Below are positions 16,934-26,564 of a stretch of DNA of 64,000 bases, one piece after another. A model generated the notes under the pieces. The model worked only from the letters and a program-made list of their open reading frames with translations. It did not search any database and was not told the DNA's origin. Source of the stretch: Thiohalorhabdus sp. Cl-TMA (GTDB lineage Bacteria; Pseudomonadota; Gammaproteobacteria; Thiohalorhabdales; Thiohalorhabdaceae). How positions within the stretch are numbered: position 1 is the first letter of the stretch; the number at the start of each line of letters is the position of its first letter. A program made the position numbers and the translations under genes. The DNA is taken from contig NZ_JBGUAW010000001.1 in NCBI RefSeq assembly GCF_041821045.1, forward strand, positions 1 through 64,000, in the 5' to 3' direction.

Positions 16934-17339
16934 CGGTTAGCGCCCGGGGCGGCGGGCCCCTCACGCGCCGGGCCCGCTGGCCTCGATCCGGTCCGCCCAC
17001 AGGAGGTTGCCGGCAGTACTCCTGACCCGGATGTGCAGGGGCCGTCCCCTGTCCTCGCCGGCCAGGTCGACGCAGGCATAATCGCGCCGGTTCCGGCCAG
17101 TCCCCTCCTGGACGCTGCGGATTTCCTCCAGCCGGGAACCACCGGCGGCTGTGCTCCGCGGTCCGGTGCCTGACTGGAAACATTGCCATTTCCGGAAATA
17201 CGGATTGCAGGTTTATTGAAGGGCTACCGACAGTTTGATACGAGACTGCAAAACGGGCCGTGGACAATGGCCAATTCCGGTGCCGCAATGGCGCCCCGTC
17301 CGGGAAAGCCCACCGCCCCTCGTCGCTGGGAGTCGCATC
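16934..17339. other. Gap between the methyltransferase and PhoX genes
   Basis: Apart from the start-less frame at 16961-17215 nothing clear is seen. The part from about 17180 on is less GC-rich and should contain the phoX promoter. No PHO-box-like repeat could be identified with confidence. Confidence 0.4.
16961..17215 (-). pseudogene. Possible gene remnant without a start codon
   Basis: An 83-codon open frame on the - strand, closed by TGA at 16961-16963 and limited upstream by TAA at 17213-17215. It has no ATG, GTG or TTG, yet codons in the downstream 60 end almost always in G or C, like the real genes around it. The predicted end reads DLAGEDRGRPLHIRVRS and TAGNLLWADRIEAS, which looks protein-like. 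I do not recognise a family. It could be a decayed gene, a gene using a rare start, or chance. Confidence 0.35.
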
Positions 17340-19334
17340 ATGACCTGCAACCACCATTTCCCCCGCCGGATCGCCATCCGCGAGCTGCCGCGCACCCTGC
17401 TCCGGGAGCTGGCCGAGGACATCCCCATCTCGCCCCGGAACCGGCCCACCTTCGGCGAGGTTCTGGGAGCCCGCCACGGCCGCCGTGCCTTCCTGCGCGG
17501 CGCCCTCGGCGTCACCGCCATTGCCGCCCTGGGCGGACCGGCGGCCGCCGGCCGGGCCGGTACCGGCGTCCCGCCGGGGGGCGATTCCGGGGGGCGCTCC
17601 GGGGTCACGGGCTGGTCCTTCGATTTCCCTGAGCTGACTGCGGGGGTGGACGAGGACCACCACGTCGCCGAGGGCTTCATCGCGGAGGTCCTGATCCGTT
17701 GGGGGGATCCGGTGCTCCCCGGGGCAGGGACGCTGGATCCGGCGGAGCAGTCGGCGGCGGCCCAGGAGGGGCAGTTCGGCTACAACAACGATTTCGTCGC
17801 CTTCCTGCCCCTGCCCGCCGGCGCGGGACGCTCCGCCCGGGGCCTGCTGGCGGTGAACCACGAGTTCACCGACGGCGGGCTGATGTTTCCGGACTCCCGG
17901 GGGCGGGATGGGGAAACCGTGGCGATTGAGATGGCGGCACACGGGCATACGGTGGTGGAGGTGGCCCGCGGCGCGGAAGGGCGCTGGAGCTACCGACCGG
18001 ACGGCAGATACAACCGGCGCATATCGGCCCGCTCCACGGAGATCGTCCTGTCCGGACCCGCCGCCGGGCACGAGCGCCTCCGGACGGAGGCCGACCCCGA
18101 CGGCGTGCGGGTGCTGGGCACCCTCAACAACTGCGCGGGCGGCGTGACCCCCTACGGCAGCGTGCTGATCGCCGAGGAGAACTTCCAGTACTATTTTGCG
18201 GGGACCGTGGAGGATCCCGCCGAGCGGGCCAACCACGCGCGCTACGGGGTCCCGGCGGGCTTCTACGACTGGGCCCGCTACCACCGGCGCTTCGACGTGG
18301 GCGCCGAGCCGCGGGAGCCCAACCGCTTCGGCTGGGTGGTGGAGATCGATCCCTACGACCCCGATTCGGAGCCGATCAAGCGCACTGCCCTGGGCCGGTT
18401 CAAGCACGAGGGCGCGGAGACGGTAGCCAACCGGGACGGCCGGCTCGTCACGTTCATGGGCGACGACCAGCGCTTCGAGTACGTCTACAAATTCGTCAGC
18501 AAGGGACGCCTCGACCCCGACCGGCGCGCGCGCAACTTCGGCCTGCTGGATGCGGGGACCCTGTACGCCGCCCGCTTCAACCCCGACGGCAGCCTCGACT
18601 GGCTGCCCCTGGTCCATGGCACGGGTCCGCTCACCGCCGACAACGGCTTCCGGTCCCAGGCGGAGGTCCTGATCGAGGCCCGCCGGGCGGCGGATCTCGT
18701 CGGGGCGACCCCCATGGACCGGCCCGAGGACGTGACCGTCGACGCCGACTCCGGCCGCATCTACGTCATGCTCACCGCCAACGCCAAGCGCAAGGCCGAC
18801 GCCACCCATCCCGCCAATCCGCGGGCGGGCAACTCGACCGGACATATCCTGGAGATCCGGGTGCGCGACGGCGACTTCGCCAACCGGCGGGACGACTGGG
18901 AGGTCCTGGCCCTGTGCGGGGATCCGGCGGCGCCGGCTGCAGATGCCCGGTGGGGGCCGGGCACCTCGGGCGATGGCTGGTTCCGCAATCCGGACAACGG
19001 GGCGGTGGACCACGGCGGGCGGCTGTGGGTGGCCACCGACGGCAACAGCGAGGCCGCATCCGGGCGGGCGGACGGCATCTGGGCGCTGGAGACCGAGGGC
19101 CCCCTGCGCGGCTCGGGCCGCCACTTCTACCGGGTTCCGGCAGGTGCCGAGATGTGCGGGCCCTGCTTCACCCCCGACGACGAGACCTTCTTCGTCGCCG
19201 TCCAGCATCCCGGGGCCGCGCCCGGCGCCAGCTTCGAGAGCCCCGCCACCCGTTGGCCGGACTTCGAGGACACCATGCCACCGCGTCCGGCGGTGGTGGC
19301 GATCACCCGCCAGGGGGGCGGGCGCATCGGCTAG
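17340..19334 (+). CDS. phoX: PhoX-type alkaline phosphatase, Tat-exported
   Basis: Hydrolyses phosphomonoesters in the periplasm to release phosphate; known PhoX enzymes bind calcium and iron. The 664-aa product carries a Tat signal with the twin arginine in GRRAFLRGALGVTA (about residues 47-60). Then come family blocks: AEGFIAEVLIRWGDPV, FGYNNDFVAFLPL, LAVNHEFT, NNCAGGVTPYGSVLIAEENF, FGWVVEIDPYD, FKHEGAETV, MDRPEDV, GAVDHGGRLWVATDGN and EMCGPCFTPD. ATG at 17340 is chosen for its GGGAG ribosome-binding site; the frame is open to 17235. The stop is immediately followed by the stop of the convergent polA gene. Confidence 0.9.
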   Translation: MTCNHHFPRRIAIRELPRTLLRELAEDIPISPRNRPTFGEVLGARHGRRAFLRGALGVTAIAALGGPAAAGRAGTGVPPGGDSGGRSGVTGWSFDFPELTAGVDEDHHVAEGFIAEVLIRWGDPVLPGAGTLDPAEQSAAAQEGQFGYNNDFVAFLPLPAGAGRSARGLLAVNHEFTDGGLMFPDSRGRDGETVAIEMAAHGHTVVEVARGAEGRWSYRPDGRYNRRISARSTEIVLSGPAAGHERLRTEADPDGVRVLGTLNNCAGGVTPYGSVLIAEENFQYYFAGTVEDPAERANHARYGVPAGFYDWARYHRRFDVGAEPREPNRFGWVVEIDPYDPDSEPIKRTALGRFKHEGAETVANRDGRLVTFMGDDQRFEYVYKFVSKGRLDPDRRARNFGLLDAGTLYAARFNPDGSLDWLPLVHGTGPLTADNGFRSQAEVLIEARRAADLVGATPMDRPEDVTVDADSGRIYVMLTANAKRKADATHPANPRAGNSTGHILEIRVRDGDFANRRDDWEVLALCGDPAAPAADARWGPGTSGDGWFRNPDNGAVDHGGRLWVATDGNSEAASGRADGIWALETEGPLRGSGRHFYRVPAGAEMCGPCFTPDDETFFVAVQHPGAAPGASFESPATRWPDFEDTMPPRPAVVAITRQGGGRIG

Positions 19335-22040
19335 CTAGTGGGCCTCCTCCCAGTTGGCCCCCTCACCGATCTCCACCTCCAGGGCCACGTCGAGCATGTC
19401 GTTGCCGCGGGTCATGAGGTCGGGAAGCGCGGCCCGGAGGCGCTCCAGCTCCGCTGGCGGCACCTCGAACACCAATTCGTCGTGCACCTGCATGAGCATG
19501 CGGGCTTCCAGGCCCTCAGCCGCCAGCCAGCGGTCCACCTCGATCATGGCCTGCTTGATGATGTCGGCGGCCGTGCCCTGCAGGGGGGCATTGATGGCGG
19601 TGCGCTCGGCGGCGGCCCGCACCGCCGCGTTGCGGGCGTGGATGTCGGGCAGGTAGAGGCGCCGGCCCCGCAGGGTCTCCACATAGCCCTGCTCGCGGGC
19701 GCGCTCCCGGGTGGCCTCCATGTAGGCGCGCACCCCCGGGTAGCGCTCGAAGTAGGCATCGATGTAGGCCTGAGCGTCCTGCGCCGGGATCTCCAGCTGC
19801 TTGCCCAGGCCCCAGGCGGACATGCCGTAGATGAGGCCGAAGTTGATGGCCTTGGCGGCGCGCCGCTGTGCGGGCTGCACCGCGTCCGCGCCGCTCGCGC
19901 CGAATACCTCGGCGGCGGTGGCGGCGTGGATGTCCTCGCCGTGCGCAAAGGCCTCGCGCAGACGCTGGTCCCCGGATAGGTGCGCCATGAGGCGCAGCTC
20001 GATCTGGGAGTAGTCCGCCGCCACCATGGTCCAGCCGTCCTCGGGGATGAACGCCTTGCGAATGCGCCGCCCCTGCTCGGTACGCACCGGGATGTTCTGC
20101 AGGTTGGGCTCCGCCGAGGACAGCCGGCCGGTGGCGGTGTTGGCCTGGTGGTAGTTGGTGTGCACCCGGCCGGTCTCGGGATTGATGAGCTTGGGCAGGG
20201 CGTCGGTGTAGGTGGACTTGAGCTTGGAGAGTCCGCGGTGCTCCAGGATGCGCGCCGGCAAGGGGTAGTCCTCGGCGAGCTGGGAGAGCACCTCCTCGGC
20301 GGTGGAGGGCGCCCCCTTCGGGGTTCGCTTTAGCACGGGAAGCTCCAGCTCGTCGAAGAGGATGGCCTGGATCTGCTTGGGCGAGCCCAGATTGAACTCC
20401 CGGCCGGCGATGGCGTAGGCCTGCTCCTCGGCGCGCTCCATCTCGCCGGCCATCTCCTCGGAAAGCTGCCCGAGCAGGTCCAGATCCAGGCGCACCCCGG
20501 TGCGCTCGATCCGCGCCAGCACCGGCATGAGCGGCAGCTCCAGCTCCTCGTATATGGTCCGCAGCCGGGGCTCGGCCTCCAGCTCCGGGGCCAGGGACTC
20601 GTACAGGGCCAGGGTCACCTCAGCGTCCTCACCGGCGTAGGCCACCGCCTCCGCCACCGGCACCCGGTCGAAGGTCACCTGCTTGGCGCCCTTGCCGGCC
20701 ACCTCCGTGTAGCCGGTGGTGGCCCGCCCGAGGCGCTCGCCGGCCAGGTTGTCCAGGCTGTGGTTGTGGCGCGTGGGATTGAGCACATAGCTCATGAGCA
20801 TGGTGTCGTGGAAGGGGCCATGCACTTCATAGCCGGCCCGGCGAAGCACGGAGAGGTCGTACTTGAGATTGTGGCCCACTTTGGGGTCGGAGCCGGTTAG
20901 GGCCGGGGTCAGCGCCTCTTGCACCTGCGCGGCCGGAAGCTGCTGCTCCGCCCCCTCCCCGGTGTGCCCCACGGGAATGTAGTAGCCGGTATTCGCCTCC
21001 ACGGCGAAGGACAGGCCCACCAGGTCGGCGCGCACCGAGGACAGGCTGGTGGTCTCGGTATCGAAGGCGAAGCACTCCGCCTCCGCCAGCCGCCCGGTAA
21101 GAGCGGTGAGCGCCGCCTCGTCGGTGACCGCCTCGTAGCTCAGGGACGGGCCAGTCTCCTCCACCTCACCCAGCTCCCGGGCCAGGCTGTGGAGCTCCAG
21201 CTCGCGGAACAGCTTCTGCAGGGCGGGGACGTCCTCTTCGTTGCGCAGCAGGTCGTCCAGGGTGCGGCCGATTTCCAGATTGCGGCGGATGGTGGTGAGG
21301 TCCTTGCTGACCCGTAGCTGTCCGGCATTGGCCTCCAGGTTCTCGCGCTGCTTGCCCTTGAGCTCTTCGAGGTGGTCGAGCAGGTTCTCCACGCTGCCGT
21401 AGGTCTGGAGCAGCTTGGCGGCGGTCTTCTCGCCGATGCCCGGCACCCCCGGGATGTTGTCCACCTTGTCGCCCACCAGAGCCAGGAGGTCCGCGATAGC
21501 TGTAGGCGGCACGCCCCAGCGCTCCCGGACCGCCTCCTCGTCGATCAGGCGGTTCTTCATGGTGTCCAATATGCGGGTGTGGCCGTCCACGAGCTGGGCC
21601 ATGTCCTTGTCACCGGTGACGATCATCACCTCGCAGCCGGTGGACTCCGCCTGGGCGGCCAGGGTGCCGATGACGTCGTCCGCCTCCACGCCCTCCTCCA
21701 CCAGCATGGGCAGGCCGAAGGCCTCCACCAGACGGTGGATATAGGGGAGCTGCTCCGCCAGGTCCTCCGGCATGGGGGGCCGATGGGCCTTGTATTCCGG
21801 GTAGATATCGGCGCGGAACGTGGGCCCCTTGGGGTCGAAGACCACGCCCAGCTCGGCGGGGGCGTAGTCCTCGATGAGCTTGAGGATCATCTGCGCGAAG
21901 CCGAAGGCCGCACCGGTCGCCGTTCCCCTGGTGTTGGTGAGGCTCGGCAGGGCATGGTACGCGCGGAAGATGTAGGAGCTGCCGTCCACTAGGAAGACGG
22001 GGCCCGTGCCCCCTTCGGATTTTTGCCCGTCCTTCGTCAT
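19335..22040 (-). CDS. polA: DNA polymerase I
   Basis: Repair and Okazaki-fragment polymerase. The 901-aa product has all three domains: 5'-3' exonuclease (about 15-290, with VFDPKGPTFRADIYPEYKAHR), 3'-5' exonuclease (FAFDTETTSL, proofreading acidic residues present) and polymerase with YSQIELRLMAHLSGD (motif A), RRAAKAINFGLIYGMS (motif B) and QVHDELVFEV (motif C). ATG at 22040 was chosen since the residues before it have no family similarity and overlap the divergent gene's leader; an AGAGAGAG tract lies about 10 bases upstream. Divergent from the LOG gene and close to thrB, as in Pseudomonas. Confidence 0.97.
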   Translation of the reverse strand: MTKDGQKSEGGTGPVFLVDGSSYIFRAYHALPSLTNTRGTATGAAFGFAQMILKLIEDYAPAELGVVFDPKGPTFRADIYPEYKAHRPPMPEDLAEQLPYIHRLVEAFGLPMLVEEGVEADDVIGTLAAQAESTGCEVMIVTGDKDMAQLVDGHTRILDTMKNRLIDEEAVRERWGVPPTAIADLLALVGDKVDNIPGVPGIGEKTAAKLLQTYGSVENLLDHLEELKGKQRENLEANAGQLRVSKDLTTIRRNLEIGRTLDDLLRNEEDVPALQKLFRELELHSLARELGEVEETGPSLSYEAVTDEAALTALTGRLAEAECFAFDTETTSLSSVRADLVGLSFAVEANTGYYIPVGHTGEGAEQQLPAAQVQEALTPALTGSDPKVGHNLKYDLSVLRRAGYEVHGPFHDTMLMSYVLNPTRHNHSLDNLAGERLGRATTGYTEVAGKGAKQVTFDRVPVAEAVAYAGEDAEVTLALYESLAPELEAEPRLRTIYEELELPLMPVLARIERTGVRLDLDLLGQLSEEMAGEMERAEEQAYAIAGREFNLGSPKQIQAILFDELELPVLKRTPKGAPSTAEEVLSQLAEDYPLPARILEHRGLSKLKSTYTDALPKLINPETGRVHTNYHQANTATGRLSSAEPNLQNIPVRTEQGRRIRKAFIPEDGWTMVAADYSQIELRLMAHLSGDQRLREAFAHGEDIHAATAAEVFGASGADAVQPAQRRAAKAINFGLIYGMSAWGLGKQLEIPAQDAQAYIDAYFERYPGVRAYMEATRERAREQGYVETLRGRRLYLPDIHARNAAVRAAAERTAINAPLQGTAADIIKQAMIEVDRWLAAEGLEARMLMQVHDELVFEVPPAELERLRAALPDLMTRGNDMLDVALEVEIGEGANWEEAH

Positions 22041-22116
22041 AGGCGGTATGCTCTCTCTCTTTGACGGCGGCCCGCCGGCTCCAGCCGGTTCGGGCGGCAA
22101 AGGCGAAAAGGGTACC

Positions 22117-22839
22117 ATGAACGATAAGGGTGACCGATCCGCGCCCCGGGCCCAGGAATTCCTGAAGCCGGGGAGAACGAGCACCAACGGGGCGTGGAAC
22201 GACGAGATCCTGGCCGAGTTCAGCCACGGCTTCGAGAACTTGGCGGACATCGAGCCGGCGGTGAGCATCTTCGGCTCGGCGCGGATCGCCCCGGGACATC
22301 CCTACTACGAGTCCACCGTACAGATCGCCCGGCGTCTGGCCGAGGACGGCTTCGCCATTATCAGCGGCGGCGGCCCGGGCATCATGGAGGCGGCCAACCG
22401 CGGCGGTGTGGAGGGAGGCGCCGAGAGCGTCGGACTCAACATCGATCTGCCCCACGAGCAGCGCGCCAACCAGTACCAGACGCGGCAGCTCTTTTTCCGC
22501 CACTTCTTCGCCCGCAAGGTCATGTTCGTCAAGTACGCCACCGCCTACGTGGTCATGCCGGGCGGCTTCGGCACCCTGGACGAGCTGGTGGAGGCCCTGA
22601 CCCTGCAGCAGACTGGCAAGAGCCGGCGCTTCCCCACCATCCTGGTGGGATCCCCCTTCTGGGAGGGACTCATCGACTGGTTCCGGGAGTCCCTGCTGGG
22701 CTTCGGCACCATCAGCCCGGAGGATCTGGATCTGTTCCAGGTCCGCGACGACCCGGATGACGTGGTTCGCGAAATCCTGGAGTTTTACCACCAGGAGCAC
22801 GGCTCCGTCCCCGCGAAAGGCGGCGCGCGAGAATTCTGA
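22117..22839 (+). CDS. LOG family protein (nucleotide 5'-monophosphate phosphoribohydrolase type)
   Basis: A 240-aa Rossmann-like protein with the two LOG signatures, GGGPGIMEAANRG and PGGFGTLDELVEAL; the second glycine-rich loop and its Glu form the active site. Family members release the base from nucleoside monophosphates (cytokinin activation in plants, PpnN-like purine salvage in bacteria). Actual substrate unknown. ATG at 22117 has AAAGGG 5 bases upstream; the frame is open to 22006 but that part would overlap polA. Divergent from polA. Confidence 0.88.
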   Translation: MNDKGDRSAPRAQEFLKPGRTSTNGAWNDEILAEFSHGFENLADIEPAVSIFGSARIAPGHPYYESTVQIARRLAEDGFAIISGGGPGIMEAANRGGVEGGAESVGLNIDLPHEQRANQYQTRQLFFRHFFARKVMFVKYATAYVVMPGGFGTLDELVEALTLQQTGKSRRFPTILVGSPFWEGLIDWFRESLLGFGTISPEDLDLFQVRDDPDDVVREILEFYHQEHGSVPAKGGAREF

Positions 22840-22870
22840 ACCTACAGGCGCCGCCCGTGTCCCATTTCCC

Positions 22871-22879
22871 TGGTATCAT
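22871..22879 (+). promoter_or_regulatory. Candidate extended -10 promoter element
   Basis: TGGTATCAT, matching TGn-TATAAT in 8 of 9 positions, 46 bases upstream of the DUF2782 gene. No good -35 box is seen. Confidence 0.3.
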
Positions 22880-22924
22880 GCTGGCCAGCGCCGTCCGCCG
22901 CGCCGGCATCGGAGGGCAAGAACC

Positions 22925-23260
22925 ATGAAGCCCGTTATGCAGTTCCTCATTCCCCTCGTTTTGGGCCTGGCGCTGGCGCTCCCCGTGGCGGCCCAGGATG
23001 CGGACGAGAATGCGGACATCCCGCCGGAGCAGCGGATCGCTCCCGGCAAGGAGGAGCCCGAGGTCCGCATCATCCAGCGCGAGGATGCCACCATCACCGA
23101 GTACCAGGCCCAGGGCCGGGTCTATATGATCAAGGTGGATCCTGTCGCGGGACCGTCCTACTACCTGTACGACCGCAACGGCGACGGCGAGTGGGACGAC
23201 CGCTTTTCCGAGCTCGGTCCGGACATTTCCGTGCCGCAATGGACCATCTTCGAATGGTGA
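22925..23260 (+). CDS. DUF2782 family secreted protein
   Basis: A 111-aa precursor with a signal peptide (MKPVMQFLIPLVLGLALALP, cleavage near VAAQDA). The rest has the DUF2782 pattern: EVRIIQREDATITEYQ, YMIKVDPVAGPSYYL, DRNGDGEWDD and VPQWTIFEW. The family is restricted to Gammaproteobacteria and typically sits beside thrB and polA, as here; its function is unknown. It ends 17 bases before thrB and probably shares its transcript. Location should be the periplasm. Confidence 0.9.
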   Translation: MKPVMQFLIPLVLGLALALPVAAQDADENADIPPEQRIAPGKEEPEVRIIQREDATITEYQAQGRVYMIKVDPVAGPSYYLYDRNGDGEWDDRFSELGPDISVPQWTIFEW

Positions 23261-23277
23261 GGCCTGCGTAGAGGGCG

Positions 23278-24246
23278 ATGTCGGTTTATACCTCGGTTAC
23301 TTCGGAGCAGCTGGACGAATTCCTGGCCCACTTTCGGCAGATCGGGCAGGCGCGCGACCTGCAGGGGATCTCCCAGGGGGTGGAGAACACCAACTATTTC
23401 CTGACCACCGAAAAAGGTGAGTACATACTCACCATCTTCGAGCGGGTACCCGAGCAGGACCTCCCCTTCTTCCTCAACCTCATGGCCTTCCTGGCCAACG
23501 ACGGGCTGCCCGTGCCGCAGCCGGTGCTCGACGACGAGGGCCGCTACCTGCGCCGCCTGGCGGGCAAGCTCGCGGCCATCGTCACCAAGCTGGCGGGACG
23601 CACCATTTACTACCCGGGGGTGGACCACTGCGCGGAGGTGGGCGGGGTACTCGGGCGCATGCACAAGGCCGGCCAGCGCTTCCCGGACACCCGGGACAAC
23701 CCGCGCGGGCCGGGCTGGTGGAAGGAGACCGCCGAGGCTTTGGAGGGCGACCTGTCCCCCGACGAGCACCGCCTGCTCCAGGACGAGCTCACCTATCAGT
23801 ACCACAACCGGCGGGTGGACCTGCCGCGCGGCGTGATCCACGCCGACCTGTTTCACGACAACGCCCTGTTCGAAGAGGGCCAGCTCACCGGGGTGATCGA
23901 CTTCTACTACGCCTGCAGCGACGTTCTGGCCTTCGATCTGGCCATCGTCGTCAACGACTGGTGCACCCACCCCGACGGCACCCTGAACCCCTACCGGACG
24001 CGGGCGCTGCTGAAGCAGTACAATGCCGAGCGCCCCCTGAGCAGCGTGGAGGAGGCCCTGTGGCCGGTGATGCTGCGGGGCGCCGCGCTGCGCTTCTGGC
24101 TGTCGCGGCTCTGGGACTACCATCATCCCCGCGATGGCGAGCTCACCTCCACCAAGGACCCGGATACCTTCCGCGCCATCCTGGAGGCCAGGCGCGACCT
24201 GCCCCAGAATGCCTGGATTGGGTGGCCCAAGGCGGTGGCGGAGTAG
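23278..24246 (+). CDS. thrB: Homoserine kinase, aminoglycoside-phosphotransferase fold
   Basis: Phosphorylates L-homoserine for threonine synthesis. The 322-aa length and sequence (SVYTSVTSEQLDEFLAHF, GISQGVENTNYFL, GVIHADLFHDNALF, GVIDFYYAC) match the ThrB2-type kinase of Pseudomonas and relatives rather than the GHMP-kinase ThrB of E. coli. HADLFHDN is the catalytic loop and DFYYAC carries the metal-binding Asp. It follows the DUF2782 gene and is convergent with uvrD, 20 bases away. No other threonine genes are present. Confidence 0.93.
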   Translation: MSVYTSVTSEQLDEFLAHFRQIGQARDLQGISQGVENTNYFLTTEKGEYILTIFERVPEQDLPFFLNLMAFLANDGLPVPQPVLDDEGRYLRRLAGKLAAIVTKLAGRTIYYPGVDHCAEVGGVLGRMHKAGQRFPDTRDNPRGPGWWKETAEALEGDLSPDEHRLLQDELTYQYHNRRVDLPRGVIHADLFHDNALFEEGQLTGVIDFYYACSDVLAFDLAIVVNDWCTHPDGTLNPYRTRALLKQYNAERPLSSVEEALWPVMLRGAALRFWLSRLWDYHHPRDGELTSTKDPDTFRAILEARRDLPQNAWIGWPKAVAE

Positions 24247-24266
24247 CGCTCCTTTACCTGCTCGCC

Positions 24267-26447
24267 TTACTCCAGCCGTTCCAGCCCCGCGTATTCCGTG
24301 ATCAGCCACTTCTCCTCGTCCAGATCCCGGAAGTAGACGCGCACACGCGCCTTGGGCCCGCTGCCCTCGCAGGCCATGACCACCCCGGCGCCGAAGCGCG
24401 GGTGGCGCACCCCGGCGCCCGGCGGGAAGGGCGGCGCCTCGCGGCCCTCCGCCGGCTGGACGCCGCCCCCGGCCATTCCCGCCTTGCCGAGGCCCGGACC
24501 GTCCATGGCGGGGCGGGGGGTGATGTCGTTTAGACGCTCCGGGCTGATCTCCTCCACGAAGCGCGACGGCGGATTGGTCTGGTCGCGGCCGTACAGGCGC
24601 CGGCGCCGCGCCATGGTCAGGGTCAGCTCCTCCATGGCGCGGGTCATACCCACATAACAGAGCCGGCGCTCCTCCTCCAGGGCGACCTCGTCGTCGATGG
24701 TGCGAAAGTGGGGGAACAGCCCCTCCTCCATTCCGGTGAGAAAGACCCGGGGGAACTCCAGGCCCTTGGCGGCGTGCAGGGACATGAGCTGCACGGCGTC
24801 CTCGTCGGGATCCGCGCGGCCCTCGCCCGCCTCCAGGGCGGTGTGGGCCAGGAAGGTGGACAGGGGGTCCTCCTCGTCGGGCACTTCCTCGGCGGCGAAC
24901 TGGTCCGCCGCGCTCATGAGCTCCTCCAGGTTCTCCACCCGGTTCTCGGCGTCGCCGTCACCCTTGGCCCCCCAGGCTTCCGCCAAGCCGGTGTCCTTGA
25001 GGACCCGCTCCACCAAGTCACCCAGCTCCAGGTTCCGGGAGGCCGCGGTGAGGTCATTGACGAGGCGCATGAAATTTTCCAGGCCGGTGCGGGCCTTGCC
25101 GCGCACCGCTCCCGCGGCCAGGGCGTTCTCGGCGCCCTGCCACAGCGAGCCGCCCTCCGCGGCCTCGCGCACCGTGGCCAGGGACTTCTCCCCCACCCCG
25201 CGCGCGGGCTGGTTCACCACCCGGTCGAAGCTGGCGTCATCGTCCAGGTTGCGCAGCAGGCGCAGGTAGGCCAGGGCATCCTTGATCTCGGCCCGCTCGT
25301 AGAAGCGCATGCCGCCGTAGACCCGGTACGGGAGTCCGGCGCCGAGCAGGGCCTCCTCGAACTGCCGGGACTGGGCGTGGGAACGGTACAGCACGGCGCA
25401 ATCGGCGCGGGGTCGCCCGACCTCCACCCACTTGCGGATCTCGTTCACCACGAACTGCGCCTCTTCCCGCTCCGTGGGGGCGGTCAGCCAGGCCACGGGC
25501 TGGCCCTCCTCCCGGTCCGTCCACAGCTCCTTGCCGAGCCGGCCCGTATTGCGGCGGATCACGTCGTTGGCGGCGGCGAGGATGGGCTGGGTGGAGCGGT
25601 AGTTGCGCTCCAGGCGCACCACTTGGCAATCGGGGTAGTGGTCGCGGAAGTTCAGCACATGGTCCACCCGGGCGCCGCGCCAGCCGTAGATGGACTGGTC
25701 GTCGTCGCCCACGGCGAAGAAATCGTCGCCCTCGCCCACCAGGGATTGCAGCCACAGGTGCTGAACACGATTGGTGTCCTGGAACTCGTCCACCAGGACG
25801 TGGCGGAAGCGCTCCCGGTAGTGAGCGGCCACCTCCGGCTGCTTGCGGAACAGCTCCAGGCAGCGCAGCAGCAGGTCGCCGAAGTCCACCAGCCCCGCCT
25901 GGTGAAGGGTGGCCTGGTAGCGCCGGTACAGCTCGGTGACCGTGGGGTCACCGTCCCCGCCGCCCGCCACGTCCGCCGGGGTCAGGCCGTCCTCCTTGTA
26001 GCCGTTGATGGCCCCCTGGATGCGACGCGGATCGTAGGTCTTCTCGTCCACCCCCGCCTCGCGCACCACCCGGCGGACCATGCGCTTCTGGTCCTCGGCA
26101 TCGAGGATCTGGAAGTCGCCGGGCAGCTCCAGGGCGCTCGCGTGGGCACGCAGGATGCGGTGACAGAGCCCGTGGAAGGTGCCGATCCACAGGTTGACGA
26201 CGCTGATGCCCAGCAGCTCCTCCACGCGCTCGCGCATTTCCCGGGCGGCCTTGTTGGTGAAGGTCACCGCCAGGATCGAGCCCGGCGGCTCGCCCAGGTG
26301 GCCCACCAGATGGGCGATGCGGTGGGTGAGCACGCGGGTCTTGCCGCTTCCCGCCCCGGCCAGGATGAGGTTGGGCCCGGCCGGCAGGGAAACCGCCTCG
26401 TTTTGCTGGTCGTTGAGGCCGTCGAATTGGGGCGGAAAGCTGCTCAT
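24267..26447 (-). CDS. uvrD: DNA helicase II
   Basis: A 3'-5' helicase for nucleotide excision and mismatch repair. The 726-aa product contains the SF1 motifs: GAGSGKT (31-37), VDEFQDTN, VGDDDQSIYGWRGA, LERNYRS, LMSLHAAKGLEFPRV and YVGMTRA. The last 50 residues (VRHPRFGAGVV ... VYFRDLDEEKWLI) are the C-terminal Tudor-like domain that marks UvrD and separates it from Rep. ATG at 26447. It is divergent from the CLC gene and lies 20 bases from the convergent thrB. Confidence 0.95.
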   Translation of the reverse strand: MSSFPPQFDGLNDQQNEAVSLPAGPNLILAGAGSGKTRVLTHRIAHLVGHLGEPPGSILAVTFTNKAAREMRERVEELLGISVVNLWIGTFHGLCHRILRAHASALELPGDFQILDAEDQKRMVRRVVREAGVDEKTYDPRRIQGAINGYKEDGLTPADVAGGGDGDPTVTELYRRYQATLHQAGLVDFGDLLLRCLELFRKQPEVAAHYRERFRHVLVDEFQDTNRVQHLWLQSLVGEGDDFFAVGDDDQSIYGWRGARVDHVLNFRDHYPDCQVVRLERNYRSTQPILAAANDVIRRNTGRLGKELWTDREEGQPVAWLTAPTEREEAQFVVNEIRKWVEVGRPRADCAVLYRSHAQSRQFEEALLGAGLPYRVYGGMRFYERAEIKDALAYLRLLRNLDDDASFDRVVNQPARGVGEKSLATVREAAEGGSLWQGAENALAAGAVRGKARTGLENFMRLVNDLTAASRNLELGDLVERVLKDTGLAEAWGAKGDGDAENRVENLEELMSAADQFAAEEVPDEEDPLSTFLAHTALEAGEGRADPDEDAVQLMSLHAAKGLEFPRVFLTGMEEGLFPHFRTIDDEVALEEERRLCYVGMTRAMEELTLTMARRRRLYGRDQTNPPSRFVEEISPERLNDITPRPAMDGPGLGKAGMAGGGVQPAEGREAPPFPPGAGVRHPRFGAGVVMACEGSGPKARVRVYFRDLDEEKWLITEYAGLERLE

Positions 26448-26564
26448 GGTTCGGTGTCCTGCCTTGAAAATACGCCGCCACGCCGCGAAACGCGGCGAAT
26501 CTGCGGGGATTGCGCCCGTTCCCTTTTGGGGCTGGAGGAAATTTTTGTTAGGGTGTTCAATGCA

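Noticed and set aside
16674-19208. Long - strand open frame opposite phoX
   Set aside because: phoX has a Tat signal and all family blocks; the antisense product is low-complexity.
24708-26564. Open frame extending the first CLC gene by more than 600 codons upstream
   Set aside because: It lies antisense to uvrD. The CLC homology begins only after 26565, where an ATG is available.
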